A DNA stretch of 64,000 bases from positions 39,829-103,828 of the forward strand of contig WMKJ01000042.1 of assembly GCA_009733715.1 (NCBI GenBank), written 5' to 3'. This DNA comes from Herpomyces periplanetae (Eukaryota; Ascomycota; Laboulbeniomycetes; Herpomycetales; Herpomycetaceae). A model generated the notes under the pieces. That model searched no databases. It was not told where the DNA came from and worked only from the letters and a program-made list of their open reading frames with translations. Positions 1-10,728 of this stretch are shown here, piece by piece. Positions within the stretch are counted from its first letter, which is position 1. Every line of letters begins with the position of its first letter. The position numbers were made by a program, and so were the translations under genes.

Positions 1-1496
1 CTACATTTCCAACGGCAACGTGAAGTGCGATGGCAATACTCCGTTTTGTGGGATTGGAGACATTATTCCCGTTCCAAGCGATTCCCTGAGGTACGCAGGG
101 GTATAAACCTGCACCGAGGAAAAAGGTTCCAGTATACTTAACAACCAGGTTTTGGGATGCTAACAACATGATCAAACCGGTAATACTATTCAAATGGCAG
201 GTGATTAGTGATTTACTGAATTAAAGGAATGATTTTCCAAAATATTAAGTTGTCGACAGAAACAAAAATGCAAAGTTAACATACGCAATTGTTAAGCATA
301 AAATCATGTACACGCCTCGTTGTGCATGACGATCGGCAGCGTAGCCGATAATGATACAGAATACGCACGCAACGAGATACGGCGGTACAGTCATAAGTTG
401 AGCAGTTTGGTTGGCGTAACCTAGCGAATGAACAATGGTTGGTAAAAACAGGGAATAACAGTAAACTGTACAATAAATTCCGATGGTTATAATGGCATGA
501 ACCCAAACTTTCCAGTCGAGTAACGCATCGTAAATTATGCTTGATGATACACTATCTTGGTAGACGGAATTATAATCATGAGAAAGGCGATGTTGAATCT
601 GCTTTTTTTCAAGAGACGTAAGAAATTTTGCGCGATCTGGATAATCTTGCATGACCCAAAAAGCCAAAAGAGCTAAAATTAAAAGGATTAACATGAGATT
701 GAATGGTTTGGTTTGGGAAAATACATTAGCGTAGACGTACCAATGACAATAGTTAAGACACCTTCAATAATGAATATCCACGACCAACCAGATCGAGATG
801 CAAGGCCATCCATTTCAATGATTGCACGAGCAAAAAGACCTCCGAATGCTCCAGCAGCTGTACCAGCAGAATAAAACCAAGCCATACGTTTTCCACATTC
901 ATCACGTTTATACCACATGGTGATGCTAGACGGTTGGCGCAAAAATTAGATTGAAGCAAAACGAGGTAGATCTGGGGAGATATTTTGACTTACACGAAAT
1001 TGATTCCGGGAAAAAGACCTCCTTCGGTTAGCCCGAGAAACGAACGGACAACGAGCAGAGTTGAAAAGTTTGTAACGAATCCGTTTAAAGCACAAACCAA
1101 GCCCCAGGCCAACATGATGCTTGGTAGCCATATTGATGGACGTATCCGTTTAAGAATAAGATTGCTGGGGATTTCCGAGATAATATAAAAGGGAAAAAAG
1201 ACGGCAAGAGAAACATTGTAATTGAGTCCGGTTAATTTAAGATCTCTTTCCAGGCCAGCTAAACGGGCATTCCCAATGTTAGAGCGATCCAAGAAGCTGA
1301 GAAGATAGAGTATTGCGAATGATGGAATAAGTGCAAAGTCGATTTTCTTAAGTAGCCGGCTAGTTTCCTTTGAATCAAGATCAAGTTGACAATGTGTAGA
1401 CGAGATTTGCGATGAGGGTTTATTAGCAGTCGGAACCAAAGGTTGGGTGATCATTGTGATGGAAGAGTTTGAGGGTGGTGAACCAGAAGAGTTCAT
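1..1496 (-). CDS. MFS anion:cation symporter (Dal5/Tna1-type permease), 3' end outside window
   Basis: Major facilitator permease of the fungal allantoate/nicotinate type, expected to import a small organic anion across the plasma membrane; the substrate cannot be read from sequence. Exons on the minus strand are 994-1496, 741-925, 285-672 and 1-185 (continuing beyond the window), joined by GT..AG introns in frame. The first membrane segments carry the family signature LSFLDRSNIGNARLAG, followed by SEIPSNLILKRIRPS and RSFLGLTEGGLFPG. Exon 2 has the YKRDECGKRMAWFYSAG segment typical of this family. Exon 4 reads into NGNNVSNPTKRSIAIALHVA, also typical. The start is the ATG at 1496, giving a polar N-terminus of about 50 residues before the first helix. 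The C-terminal helices are missing only because the window ends. Family call is firm; substrate unknown. Confidence 0.9.
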
Positions 1497-1972
1497 GATA
1501 AGTTAATTCTGCTTCTTTATATATTTGGGATACTGGCTGGCTCGGCTCGTCCATGGAACTTTAATTCTGCGCCGTGATTCCTGGTGTTGAGATATGTTGC
1601 ACGCCGTACCCGCAATACGTAGTATAAATAATTAAACCATCCATTTTTCCATCGATTTTATCATCTGAATCTTCCTGCATCAAAATGTTCGTTCATGGAA
1701 AATGCTGAACCAGGCTAAGTTGACCAAATGAGAAAAAACCGTCCCTTCTCCCTCCATCGTCACATTTAGACCGAAGATATCCTCTTCAATTAATCATTTC
1801 AACCTTCTCGTGCATCCGAGATAACCAATTCGATCAATACCTCGTTTATCCGTCAATTCATCCTCACGGTACGCTCCTCGCGCTACAGGAACCGGGGTTT
1901 TAATTCCTTTTATCTCTCTTCCATCATACTTCCCAGTCGAACCTTTAACAGAACTAAATTATCAAACTTCAT
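1497..1972. other. Intergenic: permease promoter and 3' flank of the VNX1-like gene
   Basis: The two flanking genes are both on the minus strand, so this interval holds the promoter and leader of the permease and the 3' end of the antiporter gene. I see no further open frame, RNA gene or repeat in it. Confidence 0.6.
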
Positions 1973-4900
1973 CTACCTTCCTGTGCTCACATTCTCCCCG
2001 GTTCCATAACTTGAAAAGTAAAAGCCAATTATTATCACGGAATAAGAACAAAGCAAAATACTTCCCTTAAAGTAATTGCTTTTCCCTTCCCCGTACATGT
2101 ATGATAAGAGAAATACACAAAATATCACCGTTATCATGTCCCACTGTGGAAATATCGACACTTTTACACATGTATATATTAGCCCTTAATTCATCTTCTT
2201 CCAATTCTCTTCATCATCCCTCCAGTCTCTGCCTTGAACTTGTGAATATACATGTTTAAACTTACTGAAGCTGTGCTCTGTTAATCTCCAAGGCTCCGTA
2301 AATCTCTCCATTATCGTACTATACAGTACTAATGCGGGAATTTGAAGCAAACAAACTTGTAAGGCATATGCCGATCCAATCTCCATCGATAATGCTATGT
2401 TTCCATTCATCGCAAACAAAATCGCATTCTATCAAATTATCCCTCATTAGCTTTGCTTATTTTGCTTTCATTATCTTCTCTCATACTTACCAGGAACTCT
2501 GTTGCGTTTGGCACCAACGCAAATAATGTTAATCCTAAAAACTTTTCGCTCAAATTACTCACACTTAGTACCGCGCTAACCGTATTAACTAGTATCTCTG
2601 CTATAACAGCGTATGATATCGTAGCTGATAACAGAATTAATGCACTCTTTTTCCTACTCCAATTAGGCGCATCATGTTTATTATGCATCGCTGATATGTC
2701 TCCTTCTCCCATATCCACTCCTGAACTTCCCTGTCCATTCTCCGTTGCCTCACAATATCCAATTCTATCTCTATTCCAATCTGATTGTTGCCATAATGCT
2801 CCGCCATTTTCACTTTGCGCTGTCTTGCCCAAGCTTCGACTGGCATCTTGTGCTGCCACTGCTACTGCCGCAGCGGCCAATTCCACCATATTTTGAATCA
2901 GTACTTGATTTTCCTCTGAATATCTATCCAAACTTCTTCGGATGTCTATCCTTCCTCCGCTTCTACCGTGTCCCTTGTCTTTGTCCAACCCATTAATGTC
3001 ATCTCCTTCGCAATCGGAAATCCCCGAATCTCGACCTCGTTCTCTTTCAACACCTTTTCCCACATCGGTGTCACAAAAAAGTGTGTGTAAAACATGTTGA
3101 TATAATTTTGTCTTGCGTATATCGTCCCCACTCATCCCAATTCCAGATCCTTCAGCAACATGACCTCCATGTCCAGGTCCACTCCCATAATGATGATGGT
3201 GGTGATGATGATTTTGTTGTAAATCACCCTCGTGTCCCTTTTTCTCATCATGGTCCACGTTCCAAATACTTGCTGCATGCGTTCGCAACGTGAACATAAG
3301 ACCAATTATATACGATAAAAACAAAAATATTGCACATAATCGAATGTATGGCTTTACTGCTTCATTAAAAAATTTATCATCCACTGCTGGAACCTGTGAA
3401 AAATGACAACGCTTGCATTCATTATCCTTCTTCATTTCTGGTGCACCGCAATCCTGACATGTTAATTCATGCTAAATTAAACCGTAATCATTAGCCAATT
3501 TTTGTAAACCTTCTTCACTTACTACAGGGATACACAATACTTACGTTCCCGTATATTTGATAAAATAGTGTCGGACCAAAAGCCCCCAATACTGCAAACA
3601 ACAACATAGTTGATGTAACTCCCGCCGACTTAACATTGAATCGCTGCGTCTTTCGCCTCAATGCACCAAAACACATGGAAACCCCGGGTAAAAATAATAT
3701 CCCCGCAAACAAACTCCCAATTATACTTCCCTCAACTAACCGTGATCGACCCTCCTTCAACGCTATGCAATATAAATACACTTCCACTACTGTAGAGAAA
3801 AATGCGTTTATCGTAGCTCCAACCCCCATAGATGATTGCGCTGATATAGACGCTACTGCTTGTCCAATAAATATCGCTAATGGTATGGTAGACGATAGAG
3901 ATAGGAAAAACATCGGTGTATGATGTGATATAAATAAATCCAATCTTAAAGTTTTGTGTAAAATGTAATAATCAACTATAATGAATACAACAAGTCCCAG
4001 GAAATTAATCAAAATTATGTTCGTCCCATCCACCGTGTATTTCCAATACTTGAGACCTGCTGCTCGATAGGTGCACACAATAATTGTCGAATTCCGTTCT
4101 CCCAATTGTCCCGTACCCGACGTATCACTATGGAAGGATAAAGCTAATGGATGTCGACGTAAATGATTAAAGAGTAAAAAGGTAACCTTGCCCATTGGGA
4201 TACTGAATACCATAAGCCAGCATAAAAAAGACACTAGTAACAGCAAGGGTGAAATAATTCCGTAAAAGTACGCAAAAAAAAACACTCGACCCAGATTCCA
4301 CTTTCCACGCCCAAAAAATCGCTGTTTTCGTCTCCAATTCCCATTAACTTCACTCATTGATTCTCCTTCCGTTCGGCTTAAAAGCCGCTGGCTAGCCATA
4401 GGGTCTGAGCAATCTCGTGGCGTTCGTGTTAACGAATACGTTGTATTTAATGGCCCAAAGAAAAGCCTTCCCTCTTCTAACGATCCACTCTGCCACTGTT
4501 CATAATCAGACAAGCTTCTTCCCAGCCCTTCATCCTCTTCTGCATAGGCATCTTCTTGCACAAGTTTAACATATTTTCCGAACGGATAAAATAAGTATTT
4601 CGCTAATCCGAACAAAACGTTTCCGTACGCTGCTCCACCTCCATTACCACCGATGTTATGATCCCAAATTCTTATAATTAAACAACCACACCATCCCAAG
4701 AGCACAACTGCTGCGAGAATCCAGCCGAATAGCAGTGTCCAAACTAAATTAAAGAATAAAACACCATTACTCACAAAACCACCTGGTGCGGAGTGGATAT
4801 CCCCTTCTGCAGTAGCTTGAACCGATCTTTTTTTCTTGTACAATGCCGGTTTCCATATACGTATACCGAAAGGATGAGCCTCATTGATTGCATCCTGCCG

Positions 4901-5585
4901 ATCCTTTAGTGTAAAGCTATCACCATCATCATCATCATCCCCATCGTTAACATCGCAGTCAACATTGCTGATGCTTTCATTGGTATCTTTACCGCCGCCA
5001 ACACCATCACCAACATTTTCGTCCGTCGAATTTGTGCGAGAAGATTCACGAAATGATACACCAGTAGAGCAACCATTATCATTGTGCTCTTCAACGGCAG
5101 TATTTTGCTTGGATTTGGAAAAAATACGAGCAGCGGGTCGCCTTCTATTACCAGTAGCACGTTTTCTGATCAATTCGGCAGCAAATTTAACTTGTTGATA
5201 ATGCAGGGCACGATCTTGGTTGGCTTCCTCACATGTATCATCCACTGAAAATTCGGGGACTCTAGGAGGAATGTGTGCTGACACAGATCGGCTGGCTATT
5301 GAAATTTTCCGAGAATCATTGTTAAGCGTATGCATGTGCTTTTGTGACTTTGAACCACCTGAATCATGAGCACCTAATGGTATTTTACCGTACACGTTAA
5401 CATGTACTGTTTAAAGTTAGACGGAAGAATGGCAAAAGCTTACAATGATTATTCGAGTTGTTGAGATTACCATCGTTTGAATCTGCTTGTTTGTTTCCTT
5501 TTCGACATGTTGAATGGCAATCGCCAGCACTTCGTGTTGAAGAATTTGACGAGTTTAAACTAGCATAGCCACCGGAGAGACTCAT
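1973..5585 (-). CDS. VNX1: VNX1-like vacuolar cation/H+ antiporter (CAX superfamily) with His-rich loop
   Basis: Low-affinity cation/proton antiporter of the vacuole or endomembranes, Vnx1 branch of the CAX superfamily; Vnx1 is known for Na+/K+ exchange. Exons (minus) 5444-5585, 3545-5406, 2491-3471, 2266-2428 and 1973-2160 total 3,336 bases, or 1,111 residues. The first 200 or so residues are polar and probably cytosolic, followed by about 13 hydrophobic segments. The first exchanger repeat is recognisable by GVGATINAFFSTVVEVYLY and EGSIIGSLFAGILFLPGVSM. The second is LFALVPNATEFLNAILFAMN. Both replace the GNAAE/GNVVE motif of high-affinity Ca2+ exchangers, as Vnx1-type proteins do. Between the repeats lies a CxxC..CxxC zinc-ribbon-like element (Cys 673, 676, 687, 690). 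After it comes a loop with seven consecutive histidines (756-762) and more His/Gly. Ion specificity is inferred from the family. Confidence 0.9.
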
Positions 5586-6902
5586 CTCAGACGATTTGGT
5601 AAAAGATTCTGTTGATTAGTCCTAATAGATGAGTGGATGCCGGAATTATAGCACGAGATTTGTATACGCAGAGGTAAGTTGAACGTGTGTAAGTGAGTGA
5701 GAGGAGGGGAATTGAAAGGTTAACAGATAGTAGAAGAGGGTAATCATAACCTGACCAAGTTGATAGGAGTTAAGAAGAAGTGGACAATTGAAAGATATGA
5801 TGATAATGATTATAATGGGTAAAGAAGCTATGTTTAAGAAGGGTAATTCAGAAATAAATATGAGAAAACCCTTGCTTGGGGGAAGTGTAATGAATATTCG
5901 CGATGTAAATACACGGACAAACTTGAAGAGCGCGAATTGGGGGAAACCTGATCAAATTTTGGCGGGGAGGGGGGAAGGAAGACATTTAAACGAACTGCTC
6001 GATAATGTCCAGCCCTGTTGTCATGGTTGGAGGGTAAGCCAAGTGTATAACATGTGGCGAGTACAGTGTTACCAATGAGAAGCAGGAAAAGCATGTGGCG
6101 CAAGGTATACGAAGTAGGACAGCAGCTTTAAGAGAAGGGTGTAATGTGATAAAAAGCGCGAGAAATCCACTTAGTAGTAGATAATAAACTGAGGGAATAT
6201 ACGCTACTTGATTGTTAGTAAGTAACCGTTTGCAAATCAGTGATATGAATTGGAAAATAATTTGCTCGGTGAAGGCATTAATGCATTATCTAGAGAAAAT
6301 TGATCATAGTCTTGACGTTAGGTTAATGAAACAATTAAAAGGAGATTTTGTCGAGTTTAACTTTTATCATTTTAATTAGTTGAATACTATTGCATTTTGA
6401 ATGGTATTCTGGTGGATAAATTGGGCATATATGATATAATGAAAAAGGGTCACAATGAAGTAAAAACGGTTAAAATGCAGAATAAGTTGATGAATTAAGA
6501 GAGCACGGATTTGTTGGTATTGAGCATTTTATTAATGTTTAGAATTGTTAAAATGAATTATTATATATACTAAAAGATTATTATAAGAAAAGTAATTCTT
6601 GAAATAATTTTGATGATGAAAACTTTTCTTCAAGCAAACTCCAACCCACAAACTTAAAGAATAAGTTAAGCGGAGCACCCTAATGGAGATCATGTGATAG
6701 AATGACAGTACGAAAGATGGACATGTGACATGAGCCATCACGTGATTGGTAGAGGAGTGCTTTGGTGTTGAAGGGAGAATTAAGCGGCGAGAGTTTGTGG
6801 TTGATAGAGTTTTTCGGTGATTTTTTTGTATGAATTGATAATTTCGACGTGTTTTATGAATTGAAATTGGACTAATTTATCTTCAAGATAGAATTAAATA
6901 AT
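5586..6902. promoter_or_regulatory. Divergent intergenic region between VNX1-like gene and RPT6
   Basis: About 1.3 kb between two divergently transcribed genes. The part next to the antiporter start (about 5,640-6,000) is purine-rich on the plus strand, meaning a CT-rich leader for the minus-strand gene, a pattern repeated upstream of several genes in this window. The part next to RPT6 is AT-rich. Open frames here are short and show no family resemblance. Confidence 0.6.
6738..6749 (+). promoter_or_regulatory. TCACGTGA box with adjacent reverse CCAAT, RPT6 promoter
   Basis: An eight-base palindrome TCACGTGA (6738-6745) runs directly into ATTGG, the reverse complement of CCAAT, about 160 bases before the RPT6 start. 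CACGTG is the site of Cbf1/bHLH-type factors, and CCAAT of the HAP complex. Presence and position are seen; use by those factors is inference. Confidence 0.45.
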
Positions 6903-8127
6903 ATGGCGCTTGATACATTTTTTCGGAATAAAATTGAGAGCATGAAGCTCGAGATTATTCAAGGACAAGCTATGTTAAGACGTTTAGAAGCACAACGAAA
7001 TGATTATAATTCGCGGGTACGTTTGTTACGTGAAGAATTGGGTTTACTTCAACAACCCGGATCGTATGTTGGTGAAGTTGTTAAAGTGATGAGTACGAAT
7101 AAAGTTTTGGTAAAAGTTCAACCAGAGGGAAAGTACGGTATGTGGTTTACGATGATAATGTTAAGGAACGCGTTCTAATATGATGTATGTAGTGGTTGAT
7201 GTTTCGGACAATGTGGATATATCAAAACTTACCGTGGGAAAACGAGTAACATTACTGAGTGATTCATATAAATTGGAAAAAATACTGCCATCATCAGTAG
7301 ATCCTTTGGTGTCTCTCATGATGGTTGAAAAGGTTCCCGACAGCACATATGATATGATTGGAGGTTTAGACAAGCAGATAAAAGAGATTAAAGAAGTTAT
7401 CGAGCTAGGACTTAAGCATCCAGAATTATTTGAGTCTTTGGGTATTGCGCAACCGAAGGGTGTACTATTGTACGGACCACCGGGAACAGGTAAAACCCTA
7501 TTAGCGCGAGCAGTGGCTCACCATACAGATTGTAAATTCATACGAGTTAGTGGATCAGAACTCGTGCAAAAGTATATCGGTGAAGGGAGTCGTATGGTTC
7601 GAGAATTGTTCGTGATGGCTCGTGAACATGCTCCTAGTATTATATTCATGGATGAAATTGATTCTATTGGATCATCACGAGTTGAAAGTTCATCAGGTGG
7701 TGACTCAGAAGTACAAAGAACCATGCTTGAATTATTGAATCAGTTGGATGGATTCGAGCCTACAAAAAATATTAAAATAATAATGGCAACCAATCGCCTT
7801 GACATATTAGATCCTGCATTATTGCGACCTGGGAGAATCGATCGAAAAATAGAATTTCCACCTCCCTCAGTAGAAGCCCGAGCAGATATTTTACGTATAC
7901 ACTCCCGAAAGATGAATCTTACACGGGGAATTGATTTAAAGAAGATAGCCGAAAAGATGAATGGATGTTCCGGTGCAGAATTGAAGGGTGTATGCACGGA
8001 AGCCGGAATGTATGCATTGCGCGAAAGACGAGTTCATGTTACTCAAGAAGATTTTGAATTAGCTACAGCTAAAATTTTGAATCGACATGACGACAAAACT
8101 CTCAGTTTACAAAAACTCTTCAAATAA
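6903..8127 (+). CDS. RPT6: 26S proteasome regulatory ATPase Rpt6 (PSMC5)
   Basis: One of the six AAA ATPases in the base of the 19S proteasome cap; it unfolds ubiquitinated substrates and feeds them to the 20S core. Exons 6903-7137 and 7193-8127 are separated by a 55-base intron and give 389 residues, slightly shorter than the roughly 405 usual in yeast and man because of a short N-terminus. In order: an N-terminal coiled coil (about 10-50), an OB domain, Walker A GPPGTGKT (about 173-180), Walker [12 protein letters not shown], sensor-1 IIMATNRLD, the arginine finger stretch [11 protein letters not shown], and the C-terminal helical lid. It ends in LQKLFK, so it lacks the HbYX motif, as expected for Rpt6. 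The join restores [13 protein letters not shown]2 follows 151 bases downstream on the same strand. Confidence 0.97.
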
Positions 8128-8164
8128 TCCTGCGCCACAAGAGAGGGTGGCGGACTCGGCCGCA

Positions 8165-8170
8165 CACGTG
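8165..8170 (+). promoter_or_regulatory. CACGTG box upstream of AAR2
   Basis: CACGTG lies in the short gap between RPT6 and AAR2, about 110 bases before the chosen AAR2 start. It is followed by ATTC, as is the copy at 21903. A function as an activator site is inference. Confidence 0.35.
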
Positions 8171-8278
8171 ATTCCAGTGGCTCGGAAATGCACCGCCACG
8201 AGGCTTGGTCAGCAACGGTGGTTTTTGGGACAAAAAACGAAAAAACTCCAGCGAAAGAGGTAAATCTTGTCCAACTTG

Positions 8279-9544
8279 ATGATGGAGATGGGTTACGAGT
8301 TAAACAATGCGATATTAGACGCGAAAGTTTCTGCGAAACAGTTAGCAAAAAATTATTGTCTATCTTTCGTAGGTTTACCGGAAAATTGTTTGGTGGGAAT
8401 TAATTTTGTAAGTTTTACGGCTACGCGACAATTTCGAGGAGTTCGCGATCTTCCTTTGGGATTAAACTGTGTGTTCGTAGGCGTGAATTCATCTTTATCG
8501 CTTCGGTGTGGAATTTGGTTTGAGATTAAGAATACTACATTAAATAATGCACCAAGTGGTTTAACCTTTAAATGGAACGATAAATGTGAATGTATTGAAA
8601 TTGATCATGAATGGGCAGAAGAAATAGGTGGTTTCAATGGATACTTTTCGTATTGGAATAAGGTTAATGAGGATAACGATGTCAAGATCAACGTTGGATT
8701 TGCTTGGAAACGTTTAACTCAATGGATATCAAAGGAGTTATTAGATCGAATAACCCAAGGGAAGTGGACACTCAATTCGGGTAGTACGGGTAGACAAGAT
8801 ATCGAGATAAACGAACTTACCGATATTAATCGGGATAATTTTATATCGGACAATTTGAATTTTATGGCTATCGATGTTAAAAAAACCTGGAGCGATGGAC
8901 TTACAGGAAGTCAGCGAAGTGAAGCTGCTCGAGATCGTAGTTGGGCGTTAAATAATTTAATCGAACATCACACTACCACAAAATCTATTCAAGAAATTCT
9001 TGGTGAATTCCAGTTCAGCTTCATCACCATCTTGAGCTTGAATAATTATTCTAGTCTACAACAATGGAAACGTATACTTGAAATTTGTTTTACGTGTAAG
9101 CGTATCGTTGAACAAAGGCCTGCATTTTACGAAGAGTTACTAGACCAACTTTACCTTCAGCTTAACGTGGCCCAAAGTATCGTCGAAGAAGGATTATTCG
9201 ATTTAACCAATCTCGGTTCCTCATTCTTGATCAGTATGATCTATAAATTCCGACAACTTGTAACATTGGAACTTGAATCATCATCATCTCGTGATCGTGT
9301 TACTCAGGCTCTTGAAACATTTCATAATCGTATGGTTGAAAGGTTCAACTTGAACTTTAACCTCGATAATCAGGATGATGATGACGATGATTCCGTACAG
9401 CATAGCGGAATTCTTGGTCTCGATGATCATGAACCATTCAATTTTCAAATTCATGATCCTTACGCTGAAACAGGTGAATACGCTCCAGTCATCATTGAAA
9501 CTTCACAACTTCATCATTCAAGCCATTCACCAAACAATTCATAA
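8279..9544 (+). CDS. AAR2: AAR2 family U5 snRNP assembly factor
   Basis: Aar2 binds Prp8 during U5 snRNP biogenesis and holds it in an inactive form until Brr2 replaces it. The gene is one exon of 421 residues. The N-terminal beta-rich domain is recognised by SFVGLPENCLVGINF followed by FRGVRDLPLGLN, the Aar2 pattern of a GIDYxS-like turn and FRGVKxIPPG. The C-terminal helical domain carries ILGEFQFSFITIL and QQWKRILEICF, matching the family's ELQFAFLCF...HWKRLL region. The acidic, disordered tail (DDDDDD then His/Ser) is probably lineage-specific. I use the ATG at 8279; the frame is open a little further upstream but has no earlier ATG. A frame starting at ATG 8188 overlaps this start out of phase and could act as an upstream frame if transcribed. 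The gene converges on RPS14. Confidence 0.88.
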   Translation: MMEMGYELNNAILDAKVSAKQLAKNYCLSFVGLPENCLVGINFVSFTATRQFRGVRDLPLGLNCVFVGVNSSLSLRCGIWFEIKNTTLNNAPSGLTFKWNDKCECIEIDHEWAEEIGGFNGYFSYWNKVNEDNDVKINVGFAWKRLTQWISKELLDRITQGKWTLNSGSTGRQDIEINELTDINRDNFISDNLNFMAIDVKKTWSDGLTGSQRSEAARDRSWALNNLIEHHTTTKSIQEILGEFQFSFITILSLNNYSSLQQWKRILEICFTCKRIVEQRPAFYEELLDQLYLQLNVAQSIVEEGLFDLTNLGSSFLISMIYKFRQLVTLELESSSSRDRVTQALETFHNRMVERFNLNFNLDNQDDDDDDSVQHSGILGLDDHEPFNFQIHDPYAETGEYAPVIIETSQLHHSSHSPNNS

Positions 9545-9738
9545 TTGTAATTCTATCTTGAATTATCCACACACTGGTGATTGATTAGGATAGACGCACA
9601 TTCCCCTCCCTCATATGTTAATATCGCAGTAGTGAAATACTTTGCCATTGCGATCGCAACCTCTGTCTGTTTTACTATAATCGCCGCCGGCATCGTTACC
9701 ACTGCTATACTTTTAACAATGTCGTCATATCTCGAGAA

Positions 9739-10433
<695 letters not shown>

Positions 10434-10728
10434 AATTGCTAAATCTCGAAAACCTATCCAAGAATTATCAAGTATAAAATCTTCCTCTAACCTTAATATC
10501 TCCAATTTCGCCCTTTTTGAAGCCCCCACACACACCCAACGCCACACGCCATCCGCCACCCCTCGCTTAAATACCCAATTCGCTTAATCATCTTACTAAC
10601 CAAGTGCTTATGTAATACACCACGTGCCCCACTCTCTGAGTATATAAAGAGGCAAACCAGATCGAAATTTTCACGATGGTTCTTTTTGTTTCATTAATTT
10701 TTCTTTTCTTTGATTTACTTGATTTATC
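10434..10728. promoter_or_regulatory. Bidirectional promoter of RPS14 and TYR1
   Basis: The 295 bases between the two divergent ATGs contain CACGTG at 10621-10626 and a TATATAAA box at 10641-10648, about 80-90 bases upstream of the TYR1 ATG and oriented towards it. An ATG at 10676 opens a 33-codon frame that overlaps the TYR1 start out of phase. Which element serves which gene is inference. Confidence 0.55.

Noticed and set aside
5834-6103. Minus-strand frame with an apparent signal peptide (MRHMLFLLLIGNTVLATCY)
   Set aside because: Lies in the CT-rich leader of the VNX1-like gene; hydrophobic and Pro/Ser stretches are expected from that composition, and no family or splice pattern supports it.
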